In this document: positions 1-7,999 of the stretch, in pieces
How positions within the stretch are numbered: position 1 is the first letter of the stretch
Layout: each line of letters starts with the position of its first letter
Source: Thermoplasmata archaeon
GTDB taxonomy: Archaea > Thermoplasmatota > Thermoplasmata > Lutacidiplasmatales > UBA184
Reading direction: 5' to 3'
DNA length: 64,000 nucleotides
NCBI GenBank assembly: GCA_035622275.1
Contig: DASPVQ010000014.1
Location: 1 to 64,000 of the forward strand
Translations under genes and position numbers: made by a program
The notes under the pieces: model-generated
The model's database searches: none
What the model saw: only the letters and a program-made list of their open reading frames with translations
What the model was told of the DNA's origin: nothing

Positions 1-1558
1 CTACGGCGAAGCCCCGACGGACGCCTACCAGGCGTTCGTCACCGCGCTCTCTCCCGAGGCGAACGGGGAGATTCTGCTCGGACCCTCCGACGAGGACGTC
101 GTCCGTTTTCTCATCGTGCTGCGCCCGGGCCTCGCCGAACCTCTCTCGCGCCTCTCCCAGGCGCGCGGCGTGCGCCTCACGCCCGTCCCGCATCTCGATG
201 GGACGGTCGCGGAGTCGCTCGCGGCCCTGCGAGCGCGCACGGTCGAGATCGTGGGCCGTCGTACCGAGATCGCGGCCGCGCTCGCGAAGATCTCCGAGGC
301 CTGGTATCCTACGGTGAGCGCGATCGCGGAAGCGCTCGAGATCGAAAACCGGAAATCCGAGGTCGTGACGAAGCTCGGAGCGAGCCGCTCCGTCTTCGCC
401 CTCGAGGCGTGGGTCCCCGAGCGCGACCTCGCGCGGCTCGAATCCGTCGTCCGCGCCGCGAGCGGGGACCGAGTCTACTTCTACCGCGTCCCGACCCACG
501 AAGAGCCGCCCACGATGATGTCGAACCCCTCGGGGGTCCGTCGCTTCGAGTTCTTCATCCGGTTCTACTCGCTGCCGCAGGCGACCGAGTGGGACCCGAC
601 GCTCGTCTTCGCGATCGTCTTCCCCATCTTCTTCGGCTTCATGCTCGCCGACTGGGGCTACGGGCTCACGATCCTGTTGATCTGCCTGTGGATGATCGCC
701 GGCTTTCCCGGCGCTCGGCGCCTGCCGAAGTTCGGCCGCGACTTCGTCAAGCGGATCATGGGTCCGCAGGGGATGCGCCAGCTCGCCTACGCGCTCCTCC
801 CCGGCTGCGCGATCGCGATCGGGCTGGGCCTGTACTCGGACGCGTTCTTCGGCTTCCCGCTCTTCCACGCGCTGTTCGGCTACGATAGCCCGTTCGTGCC
901 GAGCCAGCACGTCCCGGCGCTCCTGCTCTTCGCCGGCTTCGTCGGGCTCGCGATGGTCAGCCTCGGATTCCTCTTCGGCCTCCTCAAGGAGTACTTCCAC
1001 CACCACCCGCGGGCCGCCGCGGGCAAGGCCGGCGGGATCGTGCTGGCCTGGGGGATCGCGTTCTTCGGCCTCTGCGTGATCCACGGCGCGGACCACGTTT
1101 CGAACCCGCTCTTCGACCTCTATGTCGCGATGCTCGCCGCGGGCCTCGGGCTCCTCGTGATCGGCGAGGGGATCCAGCTCGGCGTCATGGGCCTCATCGA
1201 GGTGCTCAGCCACATCCTGTCGTACACGCGGCTCGTGGGGATCCTGCTCGCGAGCATCATCCTCGCCCTCGTCATCAACTCCATCGGGGGCGGGCTCGTG
1301 GTCGGCGGGACCCTCGTCGGGATCGTCGCGGGCCTCGCGATCATCCTGGTCGGCCAGTCGTTCAACGTCATCCTCGGCGTCTTCGAGCCGGGGATCCAGG
1401 GCGCGCGGCTGATCTTCGTCGAGTACTTCTCCAAGTTCTACTCGGGCAACGGCCGGCCGTTCCGGCCGTTCGGCGCCCCCCGCACCCACACCGTCCCGAC
1501 GGTCGCACCGGACGGGCTCGCCGCGGGCCCGCTCGTCCAGGCGCCCCCGCCCGACTAG
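1..1558 (+). CDS. atpI: A/V-type ATP synthase subunit I (a subunit), 5' end missing
   Basis: Membrane stator subunit that forms the proton or sodium half-channels against the c-ring. The frame is open from base 2, so the true start lies left of the window; about 518 residues are visible. The first ~190 residues are the soluble arm, followed by about seven to eight membrane helices. Family signatures are the FFGFMLADWGYG segment in the first helices and LSHILSYTRL near 1200-1235, whose arginine is the conserved channel residue. It ends 4 nt inside the convergent subunit C gene, so unlike most archaeal ATPase operons it is on the opposite strand to C, E and K. Confidence 0.93.
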   Translation, partial: YGEAPTDAYQAFVTALSPEANGEILLGPSDEDVVRFLIVLRPGLAEPLSRLSQARGVRLTPVPHLDGTVAESLAALRARTVEIVGRRTEIAAALAKISEAWYPTVSAIAEALEIENRKSEVVTKLGASRSVFALEAWVPERDLARLESVVRAASGDRVYFYRVPTHEEPPTMMSNPSGVRRFEFFIRFYSLPQATEWDPTLVFAIVFPIFFGFMLADWGYGLTILLICLWMIAGFPGARRLPKFGRDFVKRIMGPQGMRQLAYALLPGCAIAIGLGLYSDAFFGFPLFHALFGYDSPFVPSQHVPALLLFAGFVGLAMVSLGFLFGLLKEYFHHHPRAAAGKAGGIVLAWGIAFFGLCVIHGADHVSNPLFDLYVAMLAAGLGLLVIGEGIQLGVMGLIEVLSHILSYTRLVGILLASIILALVINSIGGGLVVGGTLVGIVAGLAIILVGQSFNVILGVFEPGIQGARLIFVEYFSKFYSGNGRPFRPFGAPRTHTVPTVAPDGLAAGPLVQAPPPD

Positions 1559-2631
1559 AGGCGCGGGACGACCAGGAGCGGGCTCAGTCGCTCGGGCGCG
1601 ATCCCGTACATCCGGCCGAAGGCGATCCGCCGCAGGTCGGCCCGCTCGAGCTCAGCGAGCAACAGGTAGGTGAAGATCACGCTGAGCGAGAGCGGGTAGG
1701 TCCGCAGCCGGCGCAGCTCGCCGAGGGCCCGGTCGCGCGCGAGGGCCGACTCGAAGCCCCCGAGGCTTCCCCCGCGCTGGAACTCCTCGGTCCCCTCGGC
1801 GATCGACGGGTAGCGATCGGCGAGGCGCTCGGCGAGCTCGACCACGCCGCGGGCGCCGAAGAGGTCGGGCGCGAGGGACGCCGGTAGGCTGCCGCCCTCG
1901 AACCAGCGCTGGAGCACCTCGTCGAGCGCGAGGTCGCCCGCCTTGCCCTTGAGCAGCAGCAGCGCGTTGCGCAGGTCGATCTCGCTCGAGAGGAACTGGC
2001 GCACGACCCACTCGTCGCCCTGGAAGAACCGGGCGGCCTCGCGGACGGTGCGGAAGTAGTCCTGGTCGAGGGCGTGGACGACCGGGAAGATGTCGTGGGT
2101 GCGCTCGAACGTCTCCAACAGCGGCAGGATCGTCGCGCCGTAGCCGTACCTCACGAGGGCCTGGACGGTCGACTCGAGCGAGGGCTGGGCGAGCAGGGTC
2201 CGGTAGTCGTCGAGCGTGAGCACGCCGGCGTAGAGGCCGGCCGGGATGTCCCGGCTGGACACGAGGTGCTCGTCGGTCTCCGTCAGCGCCCGGCCCTGGG
2301 CCTTCGCGGCCAGGATCAGCTCGATGTTCTCGCGGTCCCACCGCGTGAGGTAGGCGCCGACGACCTGCCGGCCCGCGAACGGCGTCGCCTCGAGGGCGTG
2401 GCGGTTGCGCCGCACGAACGTGCGGTTCGTCCCGACCTCCACGAGCGTGATCCCCTGGTAGGCCGCGCGCGCCTGCTGCAGGTCCGGCCCGTAGGCCGTC
2501 CCCTCGAGGAGCTTGGCGATCTCCGCCGGGTCCCGGGCCTGGACGAGGGCCGGGTAGGCGTCCTTCGGAAGGAACGCGCTGAACTCCGGCCGCAGGCGGC
2601 CGAGCGCGCTCGCGTACGCCGACGAGGCCAC
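1555..2631 (-). CDS. atpC: A-type ATP synthase subunit C
   Basis: Central-stalk socket subunit (homologue of eukaryotic V-ATPase d) that couples the rotor axle to the c-ring. It has 358 residues, the usual length, is all-helical in character, and begins at a GTG (2631). It follows the subunit E gene by 10 nt and E follows K by 13 nt, giving an operon K-E-C transcribed leftward. In most archaea C is followed by F, A, B and D; here the next gene is convergent subunit I, so those subunits must be encoded elsewhere. Confidence 0.9.
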   Translation of the reverse strand: MASSAYASALGRLRPEFSAFLPKDAYPALVQARDPAEIAKLLEGTAYGPDLQQARAAYQGITLVEVGTNRTFVRRNRHALEATPFAGRQVVGAYLTRWDRENIELILAAKAQGRALTETDEHLVSSRDIPAGLYAGVLTLDDYRTLLAQPSLESTVQALVRYGYGATILPLLETFERTHDIFPVVHALDQDYFRTVREAARFFQGDEWVVRQFLSSEIDLRNALLLLKGKAGDLALDEVLQRWFEGGSLPASLAPDLFGARGVVELAERLADRYPSIAEGTEEFQRGGSLGGFESALARDRALGELRRLRTYPLSLSVIFTYLLLAELERADLRRIAFGRMYGIAPERLSPLLVVPRL

Positions 2632-2641
2632 GGTCCTCCCT

Positions 2642-3193
2642 TCAGGCGAGGAGCTCGCGGACCCGGTCCTCGCGCAGGCGCAATAGCTCGTCGAACGAGA
2701 GGTTCAGCCGGCGGTTCCCGTCGGGCGTCTCCGCGACCAGGCCGCCGACGATCGGCCGGGGCGTGGGGTCGAACGACTTGCCCGCGATCTTGCCGAGACG
2801 GGCCGCGTCCTCCGCGCGGCCCGAGACGCGGATCGGGCGGCCGAGCTCGTTCGTCGCGACCGCGACCATGCGCCGGAGCACCTCGGGGTACTCGGGGTCG
2901 TTCGTGAACTCCGCGAGCAGGACGCGGGTGGCCCGGAGCCCCTCCTCGAGCCGGCGCTCGCGCGCCTCGTACAGGCGCTGGCGCGCCGCGAGCTTGGCGG
3001 CCGCGATGCGCTGGGCCCGCTCGCGGGCGATCTCGGCGTCGGCGGAGCGCGCGCTCGCCGTGCCCGCGTCCGCGATCGCGCGATCGCGCTCGGAGGCGAG
3101 CCGACCCAGCTCGGTGCGCTGCGCCTCGAGCGTCGCGCGCAGCTCGGCCTCGCCGCGGGCGCGGATCTCCTCGATGAGGCTGTCGAGGCTCAT
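2642..3193 (-). CDS. atpE: A-type ATP synthase subunit E
   Basis: Peripheral-stalk subunit that holds the A3B3 head against subunit I. It has 183 residues. The N-terminal ~110 residues are rich in Glu, Arg and Ala and read as one long coiled coil; the C-terminal ~70 residues form the globular head-binding domain and contain the typical GGLVAETPDGNRRLNLSFDE segment. The start is an ATG at 3193, 13 nt after the subunit K stop. Confidence 0.9.
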   Translation of the reverse strand: MSLDSLIEEIRARGEAELRATLEAQRTELGRLASERDRAIADAGTASARSADAEIARERAQRIAAAKLAARQRLYEARERRLEEGLRATRVLLAEFTNDPEYPEVLRRMVAVATNELGRPIRVSGRAEDAARLGKIAGKSFDPTPRPIVGGLVAETPDGNRRLNLSFDELLRLREDRVRELLA

Positions 3194-3206
3194 GCGCCGG
3201 GCCCCG

Positions 3207-3425
3207 CTAGATCGCGCCGATCAGCAGGATGAACCCGAGCACGAAGCCGATGATCCAGAGCGTCTCGGGGATCACGAAGAAGAAGAGGACCTGCCCGAAC
3301 TTCTCGGGCTTCTCGGCGATGATGCCCATGCCGGCGGCGCCGATCCCGGACTGGGCCATCCCGGTCCCGATGAGCCCACCGGCGATCGCGATCCCGGCGG
3401 CGAGCGTAGCGTACGGGTCGGCCAT
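3207..3425 (-). CDS. atpK: A-type ATP synthase subunit K (c-ring proteolipid)
   Basis: Ion-carrying rotor proteolipid. The protein has 72 residues and a single hairpin of two membrane helices: a glycine-rich first helix (AAGIAIAGGLIGTG) and a second helix with the ion-binding glutamate in FFVIPETLWII. The ATG at 3425 is preferred over upstream codons because a TATA box sits about 33 nt in front and residues upstream of MADPYA do not look like proteolipid. It is the first gene of the K-E-C operon. Confidence 0.92.
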   Translation of the reverse strand: MADPYATLAAGIAIAGGLIGTGMAQSGIGAAGMGIIAEKPEKFGQVLFFFVIPETLWIIGFVLGFILLIGAI

Positions 3426-3455
3426 GGCGCAACCGCGCGGCCGAGAAAGGTCGGG

Positions 3456-3461
3456 TATATA
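3456..3461 (-). promoter_or_regulatory. TATA box of the atpKEC operon
   Basis: TATATA on the leftward strand, centred about 33 nt in front of the atpK ATG, in otherwise GC-rich DNA. Transcription should start a few nucleotides before the ATG. Confidence 0.6.
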
Positions 3462-3489
3462 GCCCCACCACCGCCGTCGCACGGCGGGG

Positions 3490-3978
3490 CTAGGCGTCGG
3501 CCTCGGGGGCCGGCTCGGGCGGCTCGGCCGCGGCCTTCGCCGCGGCCCGGGCCTGGCGTTGCACCAGCCCGATCGCCCCGGCCCAGGCGACCCCGCCGAG
3601 CACGTAGGCGGTCACGCAGACCGGACAGATCGCGTGAATCTGTGCGACCTCGACGTAGAGCAGGTACAGCGCGAGGGCGACCCCGGCGCTCGTCAGGCTG
3701 AGGAGCGCGTAGGCCCGGCCGCGATCGCGCGGCCGCTGTTCGGCGAGGCCGGCGGCGACGAGGATCGCGACGAACCCTCCGACGCCCCAGGCGAAGTCGG
3801 GGATCCCGAGCGTCGAGGTGAGGCCGCTCGTCAGCACGCGCGAGCAGGAGATCGAGGAGCTCACGGAGCAGACGCTGGCAAGGCCCGGATCCAGCACCTC
3901 CGCGGCCGCGAACAGCGCGGCGATGAGGCCCAGCCCGGCCGCGAGGTAGACGACGGTGCGCAGCGAGCGGGTTCGCAT
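3490..3978 (-). CDS. VKOR-family membrane thiol oxidoreductase
   Basis: Vitamin K epoxide reductase homologue, which reoxidises thioredoxin-like partners and passes electrons to quinones, so making disulfides outside the cytoplasm. The 162-residue protein has four or five membrane helices, an extracytoplasmic loop with cysteines (SVCSVSSSISCSRV) and the redox CPVC motif in the last loop (near residue 122). It starts 5 nt after the stop of the DUF929 gene, so the two are an operon and plausibly partners: VKOR as oxidase and DUF929 as thioredoxin-like protein. The quinone link is family knowledge. Confidence 0.82.
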   Translation of the reverse strand: MRTRSLRTVVYLAAGLGLIAALFAAAEVLDPGLASVCSVSSSISCSRVLTSGLTSTLGIPDFAWGVGGFVAILVAAGLAEQRPRDRGRAYALLSLTSAGVALALYLLYVEVAQIHAICPVCVTAYVLGGVAWAGAIGLVQRQARAAAKAAAEPPEPAPEADA

Positions 3979-3983
3979 CGTCC

Positions 3984-5186
3984 CTACGGGATCTCGGCGA
4001 AGTCCGCTTCGACGCCGCTCGTGGTCGCGCTCGACCAGTGCAGCGAGGCCGCGAGCTGTGAGACGGGGGCCCCGGTCGACTTGGCCATGAACGCCATGAT
4101 CCACCACGCCTGGAACTGGACGGCCGTCCACGGCCCGCCGGACTCGCCCTGCACGTCGGACAGGACCGTCGAGGCCCCGGTCCCGGCCCAGTCCTGGAGG
4201 TTCTGCGGGTAGATCAACTGGCTCTGGGCGTGGACGTACTGGCCGTTCACGACGAGGAACGGGATCGTCCCCCCGCTGTAGGCGGAGACGTACGCCGACT
4301 GGAAGCAGGTGGAGGTGCCCGGGAACGGGTGGCCGGAGTAGCTGCCGACGTACTCGCTGACCTGGAACGACACCCAGCTCGAGGTGTACCCGATGTTCGC
4401 GAGGACGATCTCGGGGGTGCTCGGATAGACATCGGACGGGTCGGAATAGGCCAGCGCGTTCCCCGCGCCCGAGACGTTGCCGAACTCGCTGAGCGCCTTG
4501 TAGATCGCCCAGCTGCCGGCCGAGCAGTACGGGCACCACTCGGCGCCGAAGAAGTAGACGACCGGCTTACCGCTGTCCTGCCAGGCGCTCATGCTGCCGT
4601 AGGCCCACGGGGACACCGCGGCGCTCCCCGAGCCCGTGCCGCTCGTCCCGATCGTGCCCAGCGTCGAGTACGGGGGCAGGTACGGGCATCCGAACGCGAG
4701 GTAGCCCGTCAGGCCGACCGTGCCCGCGAGCACGAGCCCGAGCGCCACGCCGCCCACGAGCGTCTTGCGGTACGTCGGGGTCCAGCGCTTCTCCTGGGTC
4801 CGCCACAGGCCGAAGCACAGGATGAACGCGGCGGCCGCCACGCCGAGCGCCAGCCACGGGATCGCGGGCAGCAGGAGACCGACCGGGGACGGGACGAGAT
4901 AGGCCAGCAGGCCCCACAGGCCGAAGACCGGCACCGCGAGGAAGCCGACGCGCGGCAGGGTCCAGCGGTGCTCCCGCAGCTCGAGGTCCTGCTTGCTCGG
5001 ACGGCTCGGGGCCTCGGGTTCCCGGCGACCCCCGCGTCGGCGGTGGCGATGGTACAGCGCCCGGAGCGCACGCCCGGGCTCCTGGACAGAGGCCTCCGGG
5101 TGGAACCCGACCTTCGGATCGTCGGCGATCCGGTCCCAGTCCCAGCCCCGGTCTCGGAGCTGCTCGACCCGGTCCCAGTCGACCAT
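3984..5186 (-). CDS. DUF929-type membrane-anchored thioredoxin-like protein
   Basis: The 400-residue protein has a ~75-residue cytoplasmic N-terminal segment (DWDRVEQLRDRGWDWDRI) and three membrane helices between about residues 80 and 170. A long extracytoplasmic domain follows, with a thioredoxin-like active site AEWCPYC near residue 217 and many Ser, Thr, Tyr and Gly residues typical of exported archaeal proteins. It probably exchanges disulfides on the cell surface and is recharged by the VKOR encoded 5 nt downstream. The start ATG at 5186 has an AT-containing box about 30 nt in front. Its physiological substrate is unknown. Confidence 0.75.
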   Translation of the reverse strand: MVDWDRVEQLRDRGWDWDRIADDPKVGFHPEASVQEPGRALRALYHRHRRRGGRREPEAPSRPSKQDLELREHRWTLPRVGFLAVPVFGLWGLLAYLVPSPVGLLLPAIPWLALGVAAAAFILCFGLWRTQEKRWTPTYRKTLVGGVALGLVLAGTVGLTGYLAFGCPYLPPYSTLGTIGTSGTGSGSAAVSPWAYGSMSAWQDSGKPVVYFFGAEWCPYCSAGSWAIYKALSEFGNVSGAGNALAYSDPSDVYPSTPEIVLANIGYTSSWVSFQVSEYVGSYSGHPFPGTSTCFQSAYVSAYSGGTIPFLVVNGQYVHAQSQLIYPQNLQDWAGTGASTVLSDVQGESGGPWTAVQFQAWWIMAFMAKSTGAPVSQLAASLHWSSATTSGVEADFAEIP

Positions 5187-5277
5187 CGCCCTTGCTACGG
5201 GCGGCCCCCTCTTCCTCTTTACCCTCGCCCCCGAGACGCGGGACCCTTCCCCGCACGGGCCCGGCGACCCCTCCCCC

Positions 5278-5285
5278 TTTTATCC
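5278..5285 (+). promoter_or_regulatory. TATA box of rnz-hutI
   Basis: TTTTATCC centred about 25 nt before the RNase Z ATG at 5306, spacing that implies a leaderless transcript. Confidence 0.5.
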
Positions 5286-5305
5286 GGTCCGGGGTGACCC
5301 CCGCG

Positions 5306-6208
5306 ATGCGTCTCACGTTCCTCGGGACCGCCGGTTCCTGGCCGACGAAGGAGCGCAGCGCCAGCGCGATCGCGCTCGACCTCGAGCGCGAGCTGATCCT
5401 CCTCGACTGCGGAGAGGGCACCCAGCGCCAGTTCTTCCAGTCGTCCGCTTCGTTCATGCGCGTGCGCCGGGTCTTCCTGACGCACTTTCACGGCGACCAT
5501 TTCCTCGGGCTTCCCGGCCTCGTCCAGAGCATGAACCTCAACAACCGGACCGAGCCCCTCGACATCTACGGGCCGCCGGACGCGCGCGAGCTCGTCGAGC
5601 GCGCGCTCGCGCTCGGCTACTTCACCCAGCGCTTCCCGATCGCCATCCACCCGCTGCAGCCGGGCGAATCGGTGGAGCTCGACGGCTACACGGTGCGCAG
5701 CGCCCGGGCCGAGCACCCGGTGCCCGCGCTCGCCTTCCGCATCGAGGAGGGGCCGAAGCGTGGCCGCTTCGATGGCGCGCTCGCGCGATCGCTGGGCATC
5801 GAGGGGCCGGACTTCCGCCGCCTCGAGGCCGGGGAGTCGATCCGGGTCGGCGCCCGGGTGATCCATCCCTCCGACGTGATGGGCGAGCCACGGCCCGGCC
5901 GCTCGATCGTGTACTCGGGGGACACTTCGCCGAGCGACGAGGTGCGACGGCTCGCGCACCGGGCGACGGTGCTGATCCACGAAGCGACCGCCTCGCGCGA
6001 GATCGAGGAAGAGGCGAACCAGTGGGGCCACTCCTCCGCGCGCCAGGCCGCGGAGATCGCGACGGCGGCCGAGGTGCGTGCGCTGTTCCTCACGCACTTC
6101 TCCTCGCGCTACAAGGAGCTCGAGGCCCTCGAGGCCGAGGCGAACCTCGCGTTCCCCGGGACGAAAGCCGCGCGCGACCTGCTCGATCACCTCGTCCACC
6201 AGCCATGA
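5306..6208 (+). CDS. rnz: Ribonuclease Z (tRNA 3'-endonuclease)
   Basis: Metallo-beta-lactamase-fold nuclease that cuts tRNA precursors at the discriminator base, needed here because the tRNA in this window does not encode CCA. The 300-residue protein opens with the typical MRLTFLGTAGSWPT strand and has the zinc motif THFHGDH at residues ~58-64, further ligands in SGDT and LTHFSSRY, and an exosite-type insertion in the middle. The ATG at 5306 is chosen from the start of the fold and the TATA box 25 nt upstream. Its TGA overlaps the ATG of hutI. Confidence 0.93.
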   Translation: MRLTFLGTAGSWPTKERSASAIALDLERELILLDCGEGTQRQFFQSSASFMRVRRVFLTHFHGDHFLGLPGLVQSMNLNNRTEPLDIYGPPDARELVERALALGYFTQRFPIAIHPLQPGESVELDGYTVRSARAEHPVPALAFRIEEGPKRGRFDGALARSLGIEGPDFRRLEAGESIRVGARVIHPSDVMGEPRPGRSIVYSGDTSPSDEVRRLAHRATVLIHEATASREIEEEANQWGHSSARQAAEIATAAEVRALFLTHFSSRYKELEALEAEANLAFPGTKAARDLLDHLVHQP

Positions 6209-7458
6209 TCCGCGTCGACCTCGTCGTCGACGAGATCGCGGAGCTCGCGACCCTCGCTCCGGGTCCGATCCCCCGCACCGGCCCGGCGATGCGGGAGCTC
6301 GGGATCGTCCGGGACGCCGCGATCGGGATCGCCGGCCGCCGCATCGCCTGGATCGGTCCGGCCCGCCGACGGCGCTCGGAGGTCCGTCTCGCCGCCGGGG
6401 CTCGCACGGTCTCGGCGAACGGCGGGATCGTCGTGCCGGGCCTCGTGGACGCGCACACGCACGCGCTGTTCGCTGGTGACCGGGCGTTCGAGCTGCCCCG
6501 CAAGGCCGCCGGCGAGAGCTACGCCGAGATCGCCCGCTCGGGGGGCGGCCTGTATGCGACCGTGGCCGCGACGCGAGCGGCCTCCGACGCGATCCTCACC
6601 GACGAGACCGTCGGCCGGCTCGAGCGGATGGTCCGCCACGGCGCGACCACGATCGAGGTGAAGAGTGGCTACGCGCTCGACGTGCCCGGCGAGCTGCGGC
6701 TGCTGCGCCTGCTGCCACGGATCGCGCGTCGCGCGGGGGTCCGGGTCGTGCCGACCTTCCTCGGCGCCCACGCGGTGCCCCCCGAGTTCGCGGGGCGCGC
6801 CGACGCCTACCTCGACCGGCTCATCGCGGACGCCCTGCCGACGATCGCGCGCGAGGGGCTCGCGCGCTTCTGCGACGTCTTCTGCGAGCCCGGCTTCTTC
6901 TCGCCGGCCCAGGCCGAGCGTCTGCTCCGCGCCGCTCTCGCCTTCGGACTCGGGGCGAAGATCCACGCCGAGGAGTTCGTCGCCTCCGGCGGGGCGGCCG
7001 TCGCCGCGCGAGTCCGCGCCACCTCCGCGGACCACTTGCTCCAGGCGACGCCGGACGACGCGCGGCGTCTCGCCGCGGCCGGGGTGACGGCAGTGCTGCT
7101 GCCGCTGACGGCGTTCGCCGCGACGCGCGCCCACCACGTTCCGGCTCGCGCGATGGTCGACGCGGGCGTCCCCGTCGCGCTCGGCACGGACTGTTCGCCC
7201 AACGCCTGGGTCGAGTCGATGCCGCTCGTCCTCGCGCACGCCGTGCACGGCGGAGGGCTCGCTCCCGCCGAAGCGCTCTGCGCCGCCACCGTCAACGCCG
7301 CGCACGCCTGCGGCCTCGAGGACGCCGGGCGGCTTGTCGTCGGCGGACCCGCCGACTTCGCGCAGTTCGCGCTCCGCTCGCTCGATCAGCTCGGCTACCG
7401 CTTCGACGCGCGTCCGGCGTCGATTTACCGTCAGGGAAAACCGGTTTTCTCGGCGTAA
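6205..7458 (+). CDS. hutI: Imidazolonepropionase
   Basis: Third step of histidine degradation: opens 4-imidazolone-5-propionate to N-formimino-glutamate. The 417-residue amidohydrolase has the metal motif DAHTHALF (~residue 80), a substrate segment KSGYALD, metal ligands in KIHAEEF and in the GTDCSPNAW segment near residue 330. The start ATG overlaps the RNase Z stop in an ATGA arrangement. Histidine ammonia-lyase (hutH) lies about 38 kb away in the same window; urocanase and the last enzyme were not found here. Confidence 0.92.
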   Translation: MIRVDLVVDEIAELATLAPGPIPRTGPAMRELGIVRDAAIGIAGRRIAWIGPARRRRSEVRLAAGARTVSANGGIVVPGLVDAHTHALFAGDRAFELPRKAAGESYAEIARSGGGLYATVAATRAASDAILTDETVGRLERMVRHGATTIEVKSGYALDVPGELRLLRLLPRIARRAGVRVVPTFLGAHAVPPEFAGRADAYLDRLIADALPTIAREGLARFCDVFCEPGFFSPAQAERLLRAALAFGLGAKIHAEEFVASGGAAVAARVRATSADHLLQATPDDARRLAAAGVTAVLLPLTAFAATRAHHVPARAMVDAGVPVALGTDCSPNAWVESMPLVLAHAVHGGGLAPAEALCAATVNAAHACGLEDAGRLVVGGPADFAQFALRSLDQLGYRFDARPASIYRQGKPVFSA

Positions 7459-7473
7459 CTCCGTCAGCACATT

Positions 7474-7480
7474 CAAATAG
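7474..7480 (+). promoter_or_regulatory. TATA-like box for the duplicated basic protein
   Basis: CAAATAG, identical to the box in front of the zinc-ribbon gene at 7821-7827. Centred about 39 nt before the ATG at 7516, which gives a leader of roughly 10 nt. Confidence 0.45.
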
Positions 7481-7515
7481 GACCCCTATCTTTGTCGCCG
7501 GTCGAGGTCGCCAGC

Positions 7516-7731
7516 ATGGCGGAGAAGGTCGGCAAGGAGCAGATCAAGCGCGAGAAGGGCTACCTGTACTACCTCGGGAAGGACGGGTATCTCTGGAAGA
7601 CGCCCACGAAGCTGAACAAGTCCGGCAGGAAGGCGCGCGTCGGCACCGAGAAGATCACCCGCCAAGACGGGTACATGTATTTTCTCGACAAGAAGGGCTA
7701 CGTCTCGCGCGCCCGAATGAAGAACGCCTGA
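7516..7731 (+). CDS. Small basic protein built of two tandem GYxYxL repeats
   Basis: The 71-residue, lysine-rich protein is an internal duplication. Unit 1 (residues ~4-31) reads VG-E-I-R--GYLYYLGKDGYLWKTP-K; unit 2 (residues ~41-68) repeats it as VGTEKITRQDGYMYFLDKKGYV----MK. The aromatic and basic make-up suggests a small beta-rich, possibly nucleic-acid-binding protein, but no function is known to me. A TTG at 7492 could add eight residues; the ATG at 7516 is preferred because the repeat begins right after it. The gene is monocistronic, bounded by its own TATA box and a strong hairpin terminator. Confidence 0.8.
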   Translation: MAEKVGKEQIKREKGYLYYLGKDGYLWKTPTKLNKSGRKARVGTEKITRQDGYMYFLDKKGYVSRARMKNA

Positions 7732-7746
7732 GCCCGACCCACCTTT

Positions 7747-7792
7747 CCCGGGGAACCTTCCTTCGGGAGGGTTCCCCGGGTGCCGTTTTTTT
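7747..7792 (+). terminator. Strong hairpin-plus-T-tract terminator with UUCG tetraloop
   Basis: An 11-bp perfect stem (CCCGGGGAACC with GGTTCCCCGGG) is extended by four more pairs and capped by a C(UUCG)G tetraloop at 7762-7765; TGCCG and seven T follow at 7786-7792. It begins 15 nt after the small basic gene. It looks like a bacterial intrinsic terminator; archaeal RNA polymerase terminates mainly on the T-tract, so the hairpin may also protect the 3' end. Confidence 0.8.
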
Positions 7793-7820
7793 CGCTGAGA
7801 GTCGCGTGCGTCCGAGCAGG

Positions 7821-7827
7821 CAAATAG
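7821..7827 (+). promoter_or_regulatory. TATA-like box for the small zinc ribbon
   Basis: CAAATAG centred 26 nt before the ATG at 7850, leaderless spacing. Confidence 0.45.
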
Positions 7828-7849
7828 TCCGAGCTCTCTGGTCCGCATC

Positions 7850-7999
7850 ATGACGTGCCGCAACGCGCCGGACGACCCGAGGAAGTGCGAGCGCTGCGGG
7901 GCGTTCCTGTGGGTCGCCGACGAGGGCCTCTACTGCGGCGAGTGCGGCGTCCTCATGCCGTGCACGATGCGCGTCGTTCCCCCGCCGCTCCCCCGGTGA
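7850..7999 (+). CDS. Very small zinc-ribbon protein (49 aa)
   Basis: An ATG-initiated frame of 49 codons ending in TGA at 7997-7999. It contains CERCG at residues 13-17 and CGECG at 29-33, a classical pair of knuckles for one zinc ion, plus a further cysteine after each end. A CAAATAG box lies 26 nt upstream. The two knuckles in a short frame and the promoter argue that it is real. Function is unknown; such proteins are often RNA- or protein-binding adaptors. No partner gene is adjacent. Confidence 0.65.
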   Translation: MTCRNAPDDPRKCERCGAFLWVADEGLYCGECGVLMPCTMRVVPPPLPR

